DNA of 64,000 bases, from the NCBI GenBank assembly GCA_949128115.1, contig OX421962.1:8402262-8466261 (forward strand), written 5' to 3'. A program made the position numbers and the translations under genes. The notes beneath the pieces were generated by a model that was not told the origin of the DNA, ran no database searches, and saw only the letters and a program-made list of their open reading frames with translations. This document shows, in pieces, positions 29,851-41,624 of this stretch. Position 1 is the stretch's first letter, and the number at the start of each line of letters is the position of its first letter. This stretch comes from Anaspis maculata. Lineage: Eukaryota; Arthropoda; Insecta; Coleoptera; Scraptiidae.

Positions 29851-31607
29851 AGTGGAGTCGGCACGTTCGGGAAAAGTCCTGTTCGCTGCATTTTTGAGTA
29901 ATGCAATGCCCTTTGGCACACATGTCCTTAGAACCTTTCTAAACAATTCTGTCCATCGCCGCAAGCAAAATTTTAGTTCAGATCCTGTATACAGGGTGAA
30001 GAAGGAGAACTATTTAAAAAAATTGCATCTTTTGGACGGACAAAGGTAGAATATTGTAGGGCATGTCATATGATGGGCAATTTGATGGTTGTTGAGGTAC
30101 ACCAAACCATTTTGAAACATTAATTACCGTTTTCGGGATATTCTTAAAAAACTGAGATCTGTCAAAAAAAAAACATTATCTTCATTATATCGTTCATTTT
30201 TGAAGATATCGGAATGAAATTTGGTACTTGCCTTACAAAAGACGTCATAAATGAATAACAGCTGCAGTTATTTTCTAGGCCTACTATTTTCCTAAATAAG
30301 ACAGTCAACTTTTTTGGAGGGAAGCCGCCATCTTGCTTTGTGAATATCAAGCTGATGACCGAAAAAATGACTGATAGTCATTAGGCTAGTATCATGCCAT
30401 TACTCTATCATGTGGAAGATCACCTTATATGGACCATCATACCATTTTCGCTGAACGAAAGATGATGCACGAATTTTATCGGATTCCTCAGAACAAGAGG
30501 ATCTACTGCTAGCCATCGAGCCATTGCAAGTAATTGAACACCGCGATTATGACCCTTGATCATTCTTCAGGTTGTCTACCAAGATTCATAGCCATAAGTT
30601 TAGCGGTTCGGTTTTAGCAGCTATTTAAATAAAATAGTGTCCATTTTTCATGGAAAAAACTGAAAATCACGAGGTCTCTAGGTCATTTCTTAGGTCATTG
30701 GGAAAAGATCCTCCATGGAATTTTGATAAATTTATGCTGAATTATTGGAAAAAACTGCATTCTTCAGTATAGGTTTTAAAAAACTGACACAGGATGTACT
30801 CATGTGATGTAGGAAGAACATGGAAGACTATCTTGCAGTAGGTAGGAAGCGAACAAATTATGCGGTAGGGCAACACTAATAATGGAGAGAACCTTATAAA
30901 TTTTGATGCCGCAATGTATTTTGGAATTATATTCTATTCAGATTCCTCCTTCAACTTTGTGAAATGTTGGCATGATGGCGATCTATGCAGAATGCAGCAC
31001 AGGGTGATGAGAAATTGAAGAATTTCATCTCATCATCTAAATAGGCTGGAGGCATAAAAATCGCCAAAAAGATCTATAATTTAACGCTTAACAAGACAAA
31101 AGAAACCGTTTGAAACAATTTTCAGCCGTTTCTTCAAACCTATGCTATAGAATGCACTTTTTTCTAATAATTTAGCATAAATTTATCATTATTCCGTGAA
31201 GAATCTATTTCCAATGACCTAAGAATTGACCCAGAGACCTAGTAATTTTCTGTTTTTTTTTCACGAAAAGGCAACAAAGGATATAATGAAGATAATGTTT
31301 TTTGACATATCTCAGTTTTTTTGAAATATCTCGGGAACGGTTAATAATATATCAAAATGGCTTAGTGTACCTCAACAACCATCAAATTACGCATCATATG
31401 ACATGCCCTGCAATACTCTACCTTTGTTCGTTCAAAAGATGCAATTTTTTTTAATTGTTTTTCTTCTTCACCCTGTATACAGGATCTGAACTAAAATTTC
31501 GCTTGCGGCGATGGACAAAATTGTTCAAACAGGTGCTAAGAGCATGTGTGCCAAAAGACATTGCATTACTCAAAAATGCAGCGTATAATACTGTACCGAC
31601 CCCACTA
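29851..31607. mobile_element. 1.76-kb foldback element with TAAT target duplication
   Basis: The ends are AGTGGAGTCGGCAC and GTACCGACCCCACTA. TAAT flanks both (29847-29850 and 31608-31611). The duplicate segment lacks the element: CTTTTCAATCCGCATGCAAC near 47862-47880, read on the minus strand. The arms mirror each other over about 850 bp, including an internal GATCCTGTATACAGGGTGAA on each side (about 29985 and 31480). Here the TACAGGGTG motif lies 140 bp inside the true end. No coding frame is present. Confidence 0.85.
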
Positions 31608-31679
31608 TAATTCGCGTGCAATAGAGCATGTTCATGAAAATTGAAGAGGGCGCTACGGTACCGTTGAGAAGATGATGTC

Positions 31680-32013
31680 AGAAGTGTGTAGTTCCTCGAC
31701 ACCGGAGTACACAGTTCCGTGGCTCCTTCTCCTACTGTGCCGCGGTCACAATGAATAGAGTCCCATTTCATATCAGGAGCGCCTCTAGCCTCCAATCATT
31801 TCAATCCCAACTCAGGAAATTTCTTTTGAGCGACCGATCTTGATACTTATTGTCTTTTTTTCATGATATATACGCGATTTATGTTATTTTGTTTATTATA
31901 TACATATTTTTTGTTATATGTTTATTGTTGTATTGTTGTGGTTGTATGGAAGAGCAGCTTCGCTGAATACCGCCAATAAAGACATTTTATTATTATTATT
32001 ATTATTATTATTA
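31680..32013 (+). mobile_element. 5'-truncated non-LTR retrotransposon (LINE) tail
   Basis: One frame reads CVVPRHRSTQFRGSFSY and then VPFHIRSASSLQSFQSQLRK, FLLS and a stop near 31841. This matches the pattern (VPR.R, SF, WN.LP..IR, SL..F...L...LL) at the C-terminus of many insect LINE reverse transcriptases, with the usual Trp replaced by Met. The 3' end CCGCCAATAAAGACATTTT is followed by (ATT)n to 32013. The duplicate segment at 45.5-48.7 kb lacks it. Confidence 0.65.
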
Positions 32014-32099
32014 AGTGACGTTGACAGTGGGATATTTTTGATTCGACATTGACGTTCAAGGTAACCTCACAAAGTGATGAGGAAAAAAAACCGGCCGAC

Positions 32100-33389
32100 G
32101 TAGAAGTAAGGATTGCAGTAACAGGAAAGAGTTACTGCTCAGCGACTGGAAATCGATATGAGTGTTCATTTTTGTGTGCTGAGGTGTTCGAATGCGAATA
32201 ATAGCACGCTGTTCGTATGAGTCGATCTTCGCATTTCAACACGACCATCACGCTGTAAAAGCACATGTTCAGACGAGAACGTTCAAATCACCTGTACTAG
32301 AAACTAGAACCCTGACTGAAACTGTATTCCGCTCGTTTTGCGACTACAGCTCCAACTATAAGTTGCAACTATACGAACATTCGAAACAAACACCTCAATA
32401 ATTTCCAATCAGGATAAATTAGAAATAAAATCGATTGTCTCTTCTGATTTAAGTAACTTTTTTTCTTCAATTCAAATCAAAAGATCGTCCATCTTTTACA
32501 GAATGTATTTATTTGTAAAACATGTAAAAAATATGAGAAACTATGACCAAGACAGATTTGCTGGTCTGAGTAACCAATATCTCGAAATATTGATTATTGA
32601 AATTTCACTGGTTGAATTTTTTCGTCAAAAACGGCATTTTTGGACAAAATGATGGTAGGTACAAGGTAAATCGCAGCAAACTTGACATCTGTCAAATTTC
32701 AAATTCACCAGCAATAGTGATGGCGCCCTCGCACGGCTAACTTTCAAAGTAATTGTCATGCACATGCTCTAGAAAACAGTAGAAACTTGAAGAGACGTCA
32801 TTTGGCTTGACAGCGCACCGAACACTTCCGCCCTGTACGAACACTTGGTCCACTCGAACCCTTCCGTTCGATCGGTAGAAGTGTTTCGATAATATGTGCG
32901 GATTCAAGTTGTTTTTTTGTATTTCGTCTGAAACAAAGGAACCATTGGAGCCGGCTGCGGCTGCCACCATTTCGAACTTGTCGTTCAAATCGGTTGGTCG
33001 TCCGAATATGGTGTCGTTTCAAGTAATCCTTGCGCACGGTCTTGAACGAACACTCTGTGCATCCGTGTGTTTTAGCTCAGTGCACCAACAACAAATGGCA
33101 CAAATTAACACGAAATACCTTTCTTTGTGCATCTGACACCAATATTCGGTGCGAGAAAAAGCTTTCGTAAGAGCTTTCACACAACTCTCAAAGTGTCTGG
33201 CGATTTGCGAATTTGAACAATCATGTTTTGTCGAAAAATTGGTAGGTACTGATTACATTCGTACGAGTGTTCGTATCCTGAATGGAAATCAATGTAGTGT
33301 GTTTGTTTCGAGTGTTCGTATGCGAACAGCGTATCATTCGTATATTCTTGACCCCTCAATTCTCCTCAATTTATTCAGCATCATCCTGG
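32100..33389. other. Repeat-derived region, no gene supported
   Basis: 32890-33335 is the inverted, diverged counterpart of 42660-42950 (TTTGTGCATCTGA, GAAAAAGCTTT, CTGGCGA, TGTTTGTTTCGAGTGTTCGT). GTTCGTATG motifs recur (32212, 33262, 33312). Short frames of 60-90 codons on both strands overlap one another and are not conserved between the two copies. Confidence 0.45.
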
Positions 33390-34488
33390 ATAGCATTAAC
33401 ACGTTGAGTGCCATGTGACCTGCGGCGTCTCACGCCGGCGCGTTTCCGCTGGTGCCGCGCTACATTTTTTTGAAAGGGTCGTTAGGAAGTGCAAGCTCTT
33501 TTCCACCATTCCATGCAGTAATTAATTTTTTGAAGTACACCATACCGTTTTATTTGTGTTAATGGTTCCAGAAATCGAAAAAAATGCCGTGACCCTCCTG
33601 GCAGGTCACGTGGCACTGGGGGAATGCAATTTTTTGGTTGTTGGAAATATCACGTTTTATGCATGGGTCAGTCTTCCACGATAATCCTGAGTGAGAATAT
33701 GGACCTCATGTGACCGGCAAAAGTGTAACTCGGAGGCTACGAAATTTCCGAACAGTTACCCTGCATTCATTCAGTAGTGTTACTATTACTGAACTATATC
33801 TTACATTTTTGATATCAGTTTGTATTTATTCCTTTGCCTATACAGGGTGAGCCATTGATATGGGAGACCTCGACTGCACCTACGCCGTTTGATACTGAAG
33901 TGAACTAAAGGTCATTATAAATGATAGGTCGAAGTGCATTTTCCAATTTTTTTTACCTTATACAGGGTGCCCCATTTCTACAGAGCAGCCTATAACTTGA
34001 TTTTTTCAAGTAGCACCACTTGTATGCAGGTGTCTCAGAGAAGTAGAATCCCCTCCATAATTTTTCTCTTGCACTTTTTTTGACTGATAACACCTTTTTT
34101 TTTTGGGCATTTTTTTGACAACGTTATTTCAATCGCCGCAATTGAATTGAATATTTTCCTCCACAAGGTTGATTCTTTTGTTACTGTCATTATCCTGTGT
34201 TTGTTGAATTTGATATTCGCAGAAGATCTGGAGATCAGAAGATCAGAAGATCAATTCTATGCCATATCTCGCGCATTCCTACTGCATCCTGAAAATTTTA
34301 TTGGCAGTCGACGAAACTATGGTGCCTTCCATGGCCGACTTGAATTTCGGTAATATACATCCACTAAAAGACACAACTATAATCAATTTCAAGACTCACT
34401 TTATTGGAGCAAGCTGTGGAAAATATATAGTATTGACACGAATGGTACGGTGCTAACTAGATTTTGACGTCTTAATAGATGTGCCAAG
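33390..34488. other. MITE-like fragments and two isolated TACAGGGTG ends
   Basis: 33395-33700 (AACACGTTGAGTGCCATGTG, CAGGTCACGTGGCACTGGGG) is a relative, inverted, of 38825-38970 (ACACGTGGCGCACTGGGACA, CTTAACGTGTTAAAGG). TACAGGGTG occurs at 33841 and 33961 without recognisable partners. The 60-70 codon frames at 34147-34456 are unsupported. Confidence 0.4.
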
Positions 34489-34879
34489 TATAATGTGACA
34501 GTTGTCATCGAGGTTGTCATCGTCATCTCGACGCGATGCACCCCCAGTGGCAATTTCTGAGGCTAATCAGCGAAAGTAGGGAAACGTGAGCTCCCCTCTC
34601 GCGCAATCCAACCCCATAGATTATTGTCCATCTAAGGAAGTTTTCTCAGCTTCACAGAAGCTACTGGACAGAGGACATTTTACTGTGTTTCATATACTAC
34701 TACCGCGCTTGGCCGCTTGGCCATCATTCTCTTCAGTGACCACCGCTCACCTAGCACCGTCAGCGAGGAGCCGCCAATCTTGGGGGATCACGTTTCCCTA
34801 CTTTCGCGGCGTACTCTTGGAGATTTCCACTAGCGGATGCATCGCGCGTCGAGATGACAGTGACAACTGTCACATTATA
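34489..34879. mobile_element. MITE, 391 bp, TATAATGTGACAGTTGTCA ends
   Basis: TATAATGTGACAGTTGTCAT is mirrored by GACAACTGTCACATTATA, and subterminally TCTCGACGCGATGCA and GTTTCCCTACTTTCGC are also inverted. There is no coding capacity. Confidence 0.75.
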
Positions 34880-34900
34880 GTATGTATAATCATTATACAT

Positions 34901-35506
34901 ACAGGGTGATTCAAAAGTGTCGGACCACCTTGAAGGTGCATAATATGGAAGTGTAGAAGAGTGCTGGAAAGTTGTTAAAACAATTCTGTTTTTTTTAATT
35001 TTGAAGTTATGGAGGCACAATAGTTGGTCCTTCGATCGCTTTTATTTTCGTTGTTTCAAAAGATTTTAGTGAACTGTTCATGGAAAAAGAATGAGTACAA
35101 AAAATTAACCTCTGAATCTGCAAAGGATTTCTGTTTTCTTTACAGGGTGGATCATGAATCCTGAGAATGATTTTTTCGTAAAAGTACTTGCAAACAGCCA
35201 CATTGGTCCCATAACCTAAGTAGAGCACAATAAAGCTATAGAACACAATTTATTTCAATAGAATTCTGTTGCTTCTTCTTTTTTAGGAGAACAAAATTTC
35301 TGTAGTTCATGATTCACCCTGGTATAGAAAACAGAAATTCAATATAGATTCAGAGGTTGATTTTTTGTACTCATTATTTTTCCATGAACAGTTTACTAGA
35401 ATCTTCTGAAACAACGAAAATAGAAGCAATCGAAGGACCAACTTTTGTTTCTCTATAACTTCAGAATTATTTAGAAGACAGAATTGTTTTAACATCACCC
35501 TCTATA
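34901..35506. mobile_element. TACAGGGTG foldback element, nested palindrome
   Basis: The outer ends are TACAGGGTGATTC and CATCACCCTCTATA. The inner ends are TACAGGGTGGATCATGAATC near 35142 and CATGATTCACCCTGGTATA near 35308. The arms share GTTAAAACAATTCTG, TTGGTCCTTCGAT and AATGAGTACAAAAA. The left arm has about 70 bp extra after the terminus. Confidence 0.75.
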
Positions 35507-35699
35507 CACTTTCTATTTTCAGTATAATGACTTTTTGGAGCAAAAATAAAGTGACAAGCTGGGGGGCTACGGCTGATGGCACCTTCAAAGTTTTGGAGCG
35601 AAACTATCAGCGGCCATCGGCCGTATTTTCCCAGCGCTGCTCCAGCTTGTAACTTTATTTTTACTCCAAAAAGTCATTCTACTGAAAATGGAAAGTGTA
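35505..35699. mobile_element. MITE, 195 bp, about 57-bp inverted ends
   Basis: TACACTTTCTATTTTCAGTA (35505) is mirrored by TACTGAAAATGGAAAGTGTA with few mismatches (35699). The arms continue through TGACTTTTTGGAGCAAAAAT and ACAAGCTG. The loop holds GGCTGATGGCACC. It directly abuts the preceding foldback element. Confidence 0.8.
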
Positions 35700-36631
35700 T
35701 GAGATACAGCACATCTATCAAGGCGTCAGAATCAAGTTAGCATCGTGGCATTTGTGTCAACGCAGCACATTTTTTCCAAAGCTTGCTCTAATGAAGGAAG
35801 CCGTGAAACTGATTACGTCACTAGATCTCGCCCACCAAAATGGTCTTTGCATGCATTTCATGCTACGACGATTCTGTAAAAAGCAAAGGATTTTTGTTTG
35901 TCATCACCATTTTGTTGTGGACAGGTGATGCCAATAAAATTAAAAATTTTTGACTTGGTTTTTTGTGTTGAATTTTTCAAAAATAACACTTCAAGGGATA
36001 GAAGGATTTTGATCATTGTCATTGGCAATTTTTTGACAGGTGACAACTCTGATGACAAGTTTCAAATTGTTTGACTCTTTCACGCCAATGACAACAATCC
36101 GTATTTTCTCAGGTTAATATATACTTTTTTGCTTCTGTTATTCATCTCATATATAATATATAATAATATCAAATAATATCATTCGATTTCGTTTCCACGG
36201 TTCTTTAGTAGATAGGTACATCTTTCAGCAATCTCCCCTGTTGGTAATTTATTTTAACCCAATCACATTCTTTCAGGGTGTAATGTGAAGCATTGCAAAA
36301 TTGTGCTTAGCTCAACAGATCCCCGTTTCCGTGGGAAAAATATTTTATGATTTTTTTTTTTTTGTAAAAGTTGCAATTCAGTAATTATTTTGGTCGTCAC
36401 GTCGATAAAATCTAATTTTTGTTGATAAGAACCTGTAATTTTGCATGCTTCTTGCTTGAACAGTTGATAACATCCGCGCCCTCTGGAACCCTATTTTACT
36501 TTCTTGGTTGTCATTCTCGAATGAAAAAGAAAATCTTGTAAATGCGCATGAAAATTGTTTTTGGAGTTTAACGAATATATCCATTTTTCAGTCTCCCAGA
36601 CGATTTATTTAGACCATTTCCAGATTAAGCA
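35700..36631. other. No recognised feature
   Basis: The stretch holds a 77-codon frame (35695-35928) that overlaps the MITE end and has no recognisable motif, an AT-rich run (36130-36180), and otherwise unique sequence. It is not supported as a gene. Confidence 0.35.
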
Positions 36632-37435
36632 TGTCTGTCTGTAGTTCTATCTCTGTGTAATCGTTGATGAAACTCCCAAACGGTAGACCCGATTCAGCTG
36701 AAATTTGATATGCGCGAATGGTCAAGGTGTCCAATGGGCTTCTCAGATTTTGGCTGGAATCCGTCTCCAGAAAGCACTACATTTGCACCGTATCAATATC
36801 GGAATTTTTGATGTACGGATCTGAGATCAAGTTTTCAGATTCTTTGTTAGTCCAAAGACACATTTTAAAATTTTGGTCTGCATATGTCTCAAAAATAAAA
36901 ATATAGGTTCCATTTCTTATTTTTCAAAAATCTCTGCTTTGACTCTTCTTTCAAGCGCTGATGGATGAACCATTACAGATACGAACAAGTAGTGATCACT
37001 TCTAAAGTCAGCCTTCACGAACTTTTTTGCAAAAAATTGTATAACAATACCTACATACTGCCTTTTTTCACTCGCCCGTTTCTATAATGGTTCAACACGA
37101 ACTTGTAAAATAAACACAGATTTTTGGAAAACAAGAAATTGAAGCTATAATTGTGAGACATCTTCAAATCAAAATGTTAGAATGTGTTTCTCAACTAACG
37201 GAGGATCAGCAAAGATATCTAAATTGAGGTTCATGTGTCAAAAATTCCAAAATTGAGACGGTGCAAGTACGCCCTCTGGAGGCGAATTTCAACTGAAATC
37301 TGTTTCAAGTTCATTGGACGCCTAAACCATGCGCACACACCACACCAAATTGAGGCTCACTTGGATCAACCGTTTAGAAGTATTATCATTGCAAATTACA
37401 CAGAGACAGGAATACAGACACACAGACAGACAGAC
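36632..37435. mobile_element. Terminal-inverted-repeat element with (GTCT/AGAC) ends, 0.8 kb
   Basis: TGTCTGTCTGTAGTTCTATC with TCTGTGTAAT at the left is mirrored by ATTACACAGAGACAGGAATA with CAGACACACAGACAGACAGAC at the right. The arms remain alignable for about 100 bp (AAACGGT and AGCTGAAAT / TTTAG). No coding frame is supported. Confidence 0.6.
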
Positions 37436-37717
37436 TTCAATGTGGAAATTGAAATCGGTTGCGTCAGTTTTATATCATTTTGAGAAAAGGGTAAAATTTT
37501 CGATACCGACATTTCAAATATTGAGCAGTTTATATTATAAAATTAGAGGACTATGAAAATATTGACACTGACAGATGCGCAATAATCAAGATTGTTACAC
37601 CCCCTGAGGGATTTTTTTGAAAAAATGCAATAGGAAAAATTATAGCCAATTCCATATGTATTACTACAACAAAAAGGTAATGACAGGAACAAAAATTGTA
37701 TGCTACCACAGCACAGT
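37436..37717. other. No recognised gene
   Basis: ATATTGACACTGACAGATGC with GCAATAATCAAGATTGTTAC is repeated in diverged form at 38607-38660 (TTGACACTGACAGCTCCGAA). This may be one end of a dispersed repeat around the tRNA-like block. Confidence 0.35.
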
Positions 37718-37792
37718 GGGCGAAGTAGCTCAGCTAGCTGGACATGAACTCCCATGCGAGAGATCCCGGGTTCAATTCCTAGTCGAGGGCAT
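37718..37792 (+). repeat. tRNA-like (SINE) block
   Basis: GGGCGAAGTAGCTCAGCTAG with CTGG is a good A box, and CCCGGGTTCAATTCC is a good B box. A T-run follows directly (37793 onward), as a polymerase III stop would. Anticodon- and acceptor-arm pairing is poor, so a SINE head is more likely than a tRNA gene. Confidence 0.6.
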
Positions 37793-39450
37793 TTCTTTTT
37801 TTTCGTTTTTTCCCATTAGGAAGAGGTGGTCATTTGATATTATGACATTTATTTACCATACTCACCATAGCCCATGATTTTTTCAAGTTGAACCTGATTT
37901 ATCACCTATTATATTCAAAAAAGTTACAGCAAAATTATTGAAAATACTCTTGAAAAAAAATCGACCAACCGCAGAGTCGCGCATAGTCGCAGGATATTTC
38001 AATGTTTCTGTGAGGATGAATGGTCCACTGACACAATGTCATCAAAAACTTTGATGGCAATTGAAGGCAACCACCACTTTCACACCAGCGAAAATTACTT
38101 ATTCACAAGAAAAACCGGCATTTTTCAGTTATCTTTATGTAATTTTTTTAGAGCTTTTCCAAACACCCTGTAGTAAAACAATCTTTATAATTTGATTCTA
38201 CATTGACCAGGCTACAAGAGCTATCCATTGAAGTCGAAATAGCAGTTAATATGACTGTGTTACCCTGATCTGAAAATGCTCCATAATATTGGAACTTTTT
38301 TTTTTGTTCCGGGCTGTGGTAATGACCTCAACTTTGAGACTTGATTACTCAATAAGAGAGGAGTTGGAACAACATATTTACAATGAAATGAGATCGTGGA
38401 CTAATTGGCTACACCCCTGAAATAGAATCATCGCTGAATTCTCAAAATCATTTTGAGACTTATGTCCGGCTACGAACGCGATTCCGCCCAGTGTGCACAG
38501 GGATAAAAATACGCAGTCTTCATTGCTGCGAATTGAAAAAAAAAAGTTTTAAAAAATGTCAAAAACTCGTCATTTGTCAAAAAATTGAAGGAGCAAAAAG
38601 AAATTATTGACACTGACAGCTCCGAAATAGCCAAAATCGTTATACCTTTTCAAAGAATTTTCTGAAAAAGTGCCAGGGAAAAAAAATATATAGGTGTCTC
38701 CACATCTCTGTTACACCCTGTAGGAATGCGAAGACTGGGAATGTGTAATGCATGAATAAATTATGGAGTTTCTAGAACCTCATGCAAGCATCAATACCAA
38801 TATCAAGCTTTTTTTTTAATTTTATATCACCAGTTGAAATTTTGCGGCAGTGTCCCGCCAGGCGTGTCACGTGGCGCACTGGGACAAGAAAATTTTTGTG
38901 TCCCGCCGCGTCTCACATGGCACCACAGGAAACATCTCGATTTTTTAGTCTGGCGCTTAACGTGTTAAAGGAGAAAGTTTTTGGTGAAAAAAAAAAACGA
39001 ATTCATCCTTTTGCTCTCCTCCACCCCAACTTCAAAATTTAACAATACATTACCAACTTTGTGATACATCGAAGTGAAGGGAATTGAATTCTCTTTCTGA
39101 AAACATTTTTTTCTAAATTTTCAACCCCTCCTTCACAAAATTGAAGAATCGGAGTATTTTAGGGGGAAAGGGGGATTTTTGGAAATGTTGAAAATGTTTT
39201 ATTCCAGAAGAGAGTTCAATTCCCCTAATTTTAATGTATGACAAAGAAGGTAAAGTCATTTTTGATTTTGAGTGAAGGCATGAATTTGGGTGGCACTTTT
39301 TACACAGAAAATTTTCTCCCTCAATGCAGTGCAGGATGACGTTGACTGCTTGACGCTGAATTAGGAGGTCAAAAATATTAAATTGGAAACTCGGAGAATT
39401 TTAGGAAGAAAGGGGGGGGGGCAAAAATTATAGCTTCAAACTTCAAACCA
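37793..39450. other. Repeat-rich, no gene supported
   Basis: Isolated CACCCTGTA ends occur at 38164 and 38714. 38825-38970 is a MITE-like inverted relative of 33395-33700. 39000-39400 belongs to the GGGGTGAAGGGGTTG foldback family (CTCCACCCCAACTTCAAAAT). Open frames are short and overlapping. Confidence 0.4.
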
Positions 39451-39507
39451 TCAAACTTCACCTGCGGGAATAAAAACTCACTTTAATCCCTTGGTGTATA
39501 ATAGTAA

Positions 39508-39606
39508 ATTATAGACCAAGGTTGTGAGGAATGCTGTTATAGCTGCGGCACCTGTTCAAAGCTATATGAGGCGCCAAAGCTATAACAGCGTTCACAACCG
39601 TGGTTT
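39508..39606. mobile_element. Small MITE, about 99 bp
   Basis: TATAGACCAAGGTTGTGAGG with AATGCTGTTATAGCT is mirrored by AGCTATAACAGCG with TTCACAACCGTGGTTTATA. It directly abuts the TACAGGGTG foldback at 39608. Confidence 0.65.
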
Positions 39607-39607
39607 A

Positions 39608-41083
39608 TACAGGGTGGTGAAAATTTCGATGCTCACCATTGGTATCTTGGAAACGGTAAGAGATACGAGGTCGGTTAAATTAGAAAAAAGTTGTGCATTT
39701 TTGTGACGATTGACAATCTGAAAAGAAACTTTGAATATTTTGATTGGTTTACGATTTATCACGAAAAAACTGAAAATTTTGATTTTAGAAATTATTTTTT
39801 ATCTTTCCAACCATTTAAGTTATTTCAATCAAACTTGGTAGTTTTATGTTTTTGATCACTCCGAGTCGATCAACGTTGACAGAAATTTTCCAGACCTTCT
39901 AGATGTCAAATTATGATAGTCAACTTTTGTTTTTCTTATGGCCGCCATATTGGATTTTTGCATTGATAGATAGAGAAAAAAAATAGCTTACCGAATTAGT
40001 AACCAACATGTTCTTCTTATGACATTTTTAGCGTCAAATTTTGAAATTTTCGTAAATTATTGATGAAATCGGGAATGCTTTGAAAAACAATTGAAATATT
40101 ATCAATAGCAACAACAAAAAAAAAACAGATTGTGTTCAATTGACGTATCTAAGGGCTCTTTACCAAGTTGCAGGCGCAAAGTTTGGGACGGCGTAACTCG
40201 CCAAATACAGCGCGGTCTGATTGGTTGGTATCCGCCGTTGCTATGGTAACGGCACTTACGGAGGTCTCAGCCCCAACTTGGTATCGAGCCGTAACTTCTT
40301 AATCGTGTTTTGTGCTTGTTTGTATCGAGAGTTCATAAATTTAATGAGTCAAGGGTGCCTGTGATTTCAAAAACGTCTGTCGAAACTGGGGTAATCTTTA
40401 CTCCTTTTCTAATAAATTTGTCAAACTTTAACAAGAACGATGCTAGTTCCGACAGACGTTTTTGAACTCACAGACACCCTTGACCCATTCAATTTATGAA
40501 CTACCGGTACAAACAAGCACAAAACACGATTAAGAAGTTAGATACGTCAATTGCACACCATCTGTCACTTTTTTGTTGTTGCTATTGATGATATTTCAAT
40601 TGTTTTTCAAAGCATTCCCGATTTTGTCAATAATTCACGGAAATTTTGAAATTTGAAGCTAAAAATGTCATGAAAAGAACATGTTGGTTACTAATTCGGA
40701 AAGTTAATTTTTTTCTTTATTAATTAGTGCAAAAATCCAATATGGCGGCCATAAGAAAAACAAAAGTTGACTATCATAATTTGACATCTAGAAGGCCTGG
40801 AAATATTTTGTCAACGTTATTCGACTCGGAGTGATCAAAAACATGAAACTACCAAGTTTGATTGAAATAGCTTGAAAGGTTGGGAAGATAAAAAATAATT
40901 TCTGAAATCAAAATTTTCAGTTTTTTCGTGATAAATCGTGAACCAATCAAAATATTCAAAGTTTTTTTTCAGATTCTCAATCGCCACAAAAATGCGCAAC
41001 TTTTTTCTAATTTAACCGACCTCGTATTATCTTACCGTTTCCAAGATACCAATGGTGAGCATCGAAATTTTCACCACCCTGTA
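39608..41083. mobile_element. TACAGGGTG foldback element, 1.48 kb
   Basis: It begins TACAGGGTGGTGAAAATTTC and ends GAAATTTTCACCACCCTGTA. The arms mirror almost to the centre (about 40400), including GGCCGCCATATTGGATTTTT on one side and CAATATGGCGGCC on the other. The loop carries a second nested pair, GACAGACGTTTTTGA / TCAAAAACGTCTGTC. There is no coding frame. Direct copies of TTCACCTGCGG and AATAAAAACTCACTTTA flank the region (39455 and 41408). Confidence 0.85.
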
Positions 41084-41089
41084 TACTAT

Positions 41090-41313
41090 TTTTCTCACTA
41101 CTAGTAAACATTAAATCTTGATTTGTAACAATTTTTCAAGAATATAGAATGTGACAGGACTGACAGGAGGTTGAAATGTGATAGGAGGTTAATAAGAGTG
41201 ACAGGCGGTCAATAATGTGACAGTCAGCCTACTGGTTGTGAAAGATCACTTCACGACCTCTAAGCAAGTCAATAACGACCTACTTCACAGCTAGTAGTGA
41301 GAAAACTACTATT
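41090..41313. mobile_element. MITE-like element with CTCACTACTAG ends
   Basis: ATTTTTCTCACTACTAG on the left is mirrored by CTAGTAGTGAGAAAACT on the right. The interior has four to five irregular repeats of GTGACAGG and GTCAATAA type. It directly follows the foldback element. Confidence 0.5.
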
Positions 41314-41624
41314 TCGCAATACCGGAACAAAAAGTACACTTTTTCTCCCCCTTTCGCGGGAAAAAAAAGTGGACATTTATTCCCTTGCGTGGATTGCTTC
41401 ATCAAATTTCACCTGCGGTGATAAAAACTCACTTTAGTCCCTTGACAAAGAACTACTATTTTGGGCTCCATGACTACATAATGCAAAAAGTGACGGAAAA
41501 AGAGCATTTTCTTTAGATAACGCCAGTTCATTGCTCCGTTTATTTGAATTTTTGTTGCTTACTACTCTTTCTTTCAATCTCTGGCGAAAAACATCGTTTT
41601 AGTGCGATAAGTGACGATTCAATC

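Larger units (their letters stand above)
28668..32650 (+). repeat. Inverted segmental duplication, copy 1
   Basis: Matching blocks, inverted, lie at 45480-48728. They are the 3' end of gene 3 (28668-28722), gene 4 with its promoter and 3' flank (28983-29850), GCAATAGAGCATGTT with AGAGGGCGCT (31618-31665), AGTGACGTTGACAGTG with TATTTTTGATTCGACATTGACG (32016-32060), and 32330-32600 (AACATTCGAAACAAACAC, CAGATTTGCTGGTCT). Copy 1 has gained a foldback element and a LINE tail. Copy 2 has gained a MITE and a TIR element and has lost gene 3. Confidence 0.7.

Noticed and set aside
17456..37792. True tRNA genes at 17456, 18195, 20331, 20613 and 37718
   Set aside because: A and B boxes are good, but acceptor stems do not pair and most lie inside transposons; treated as SINE-type heads.
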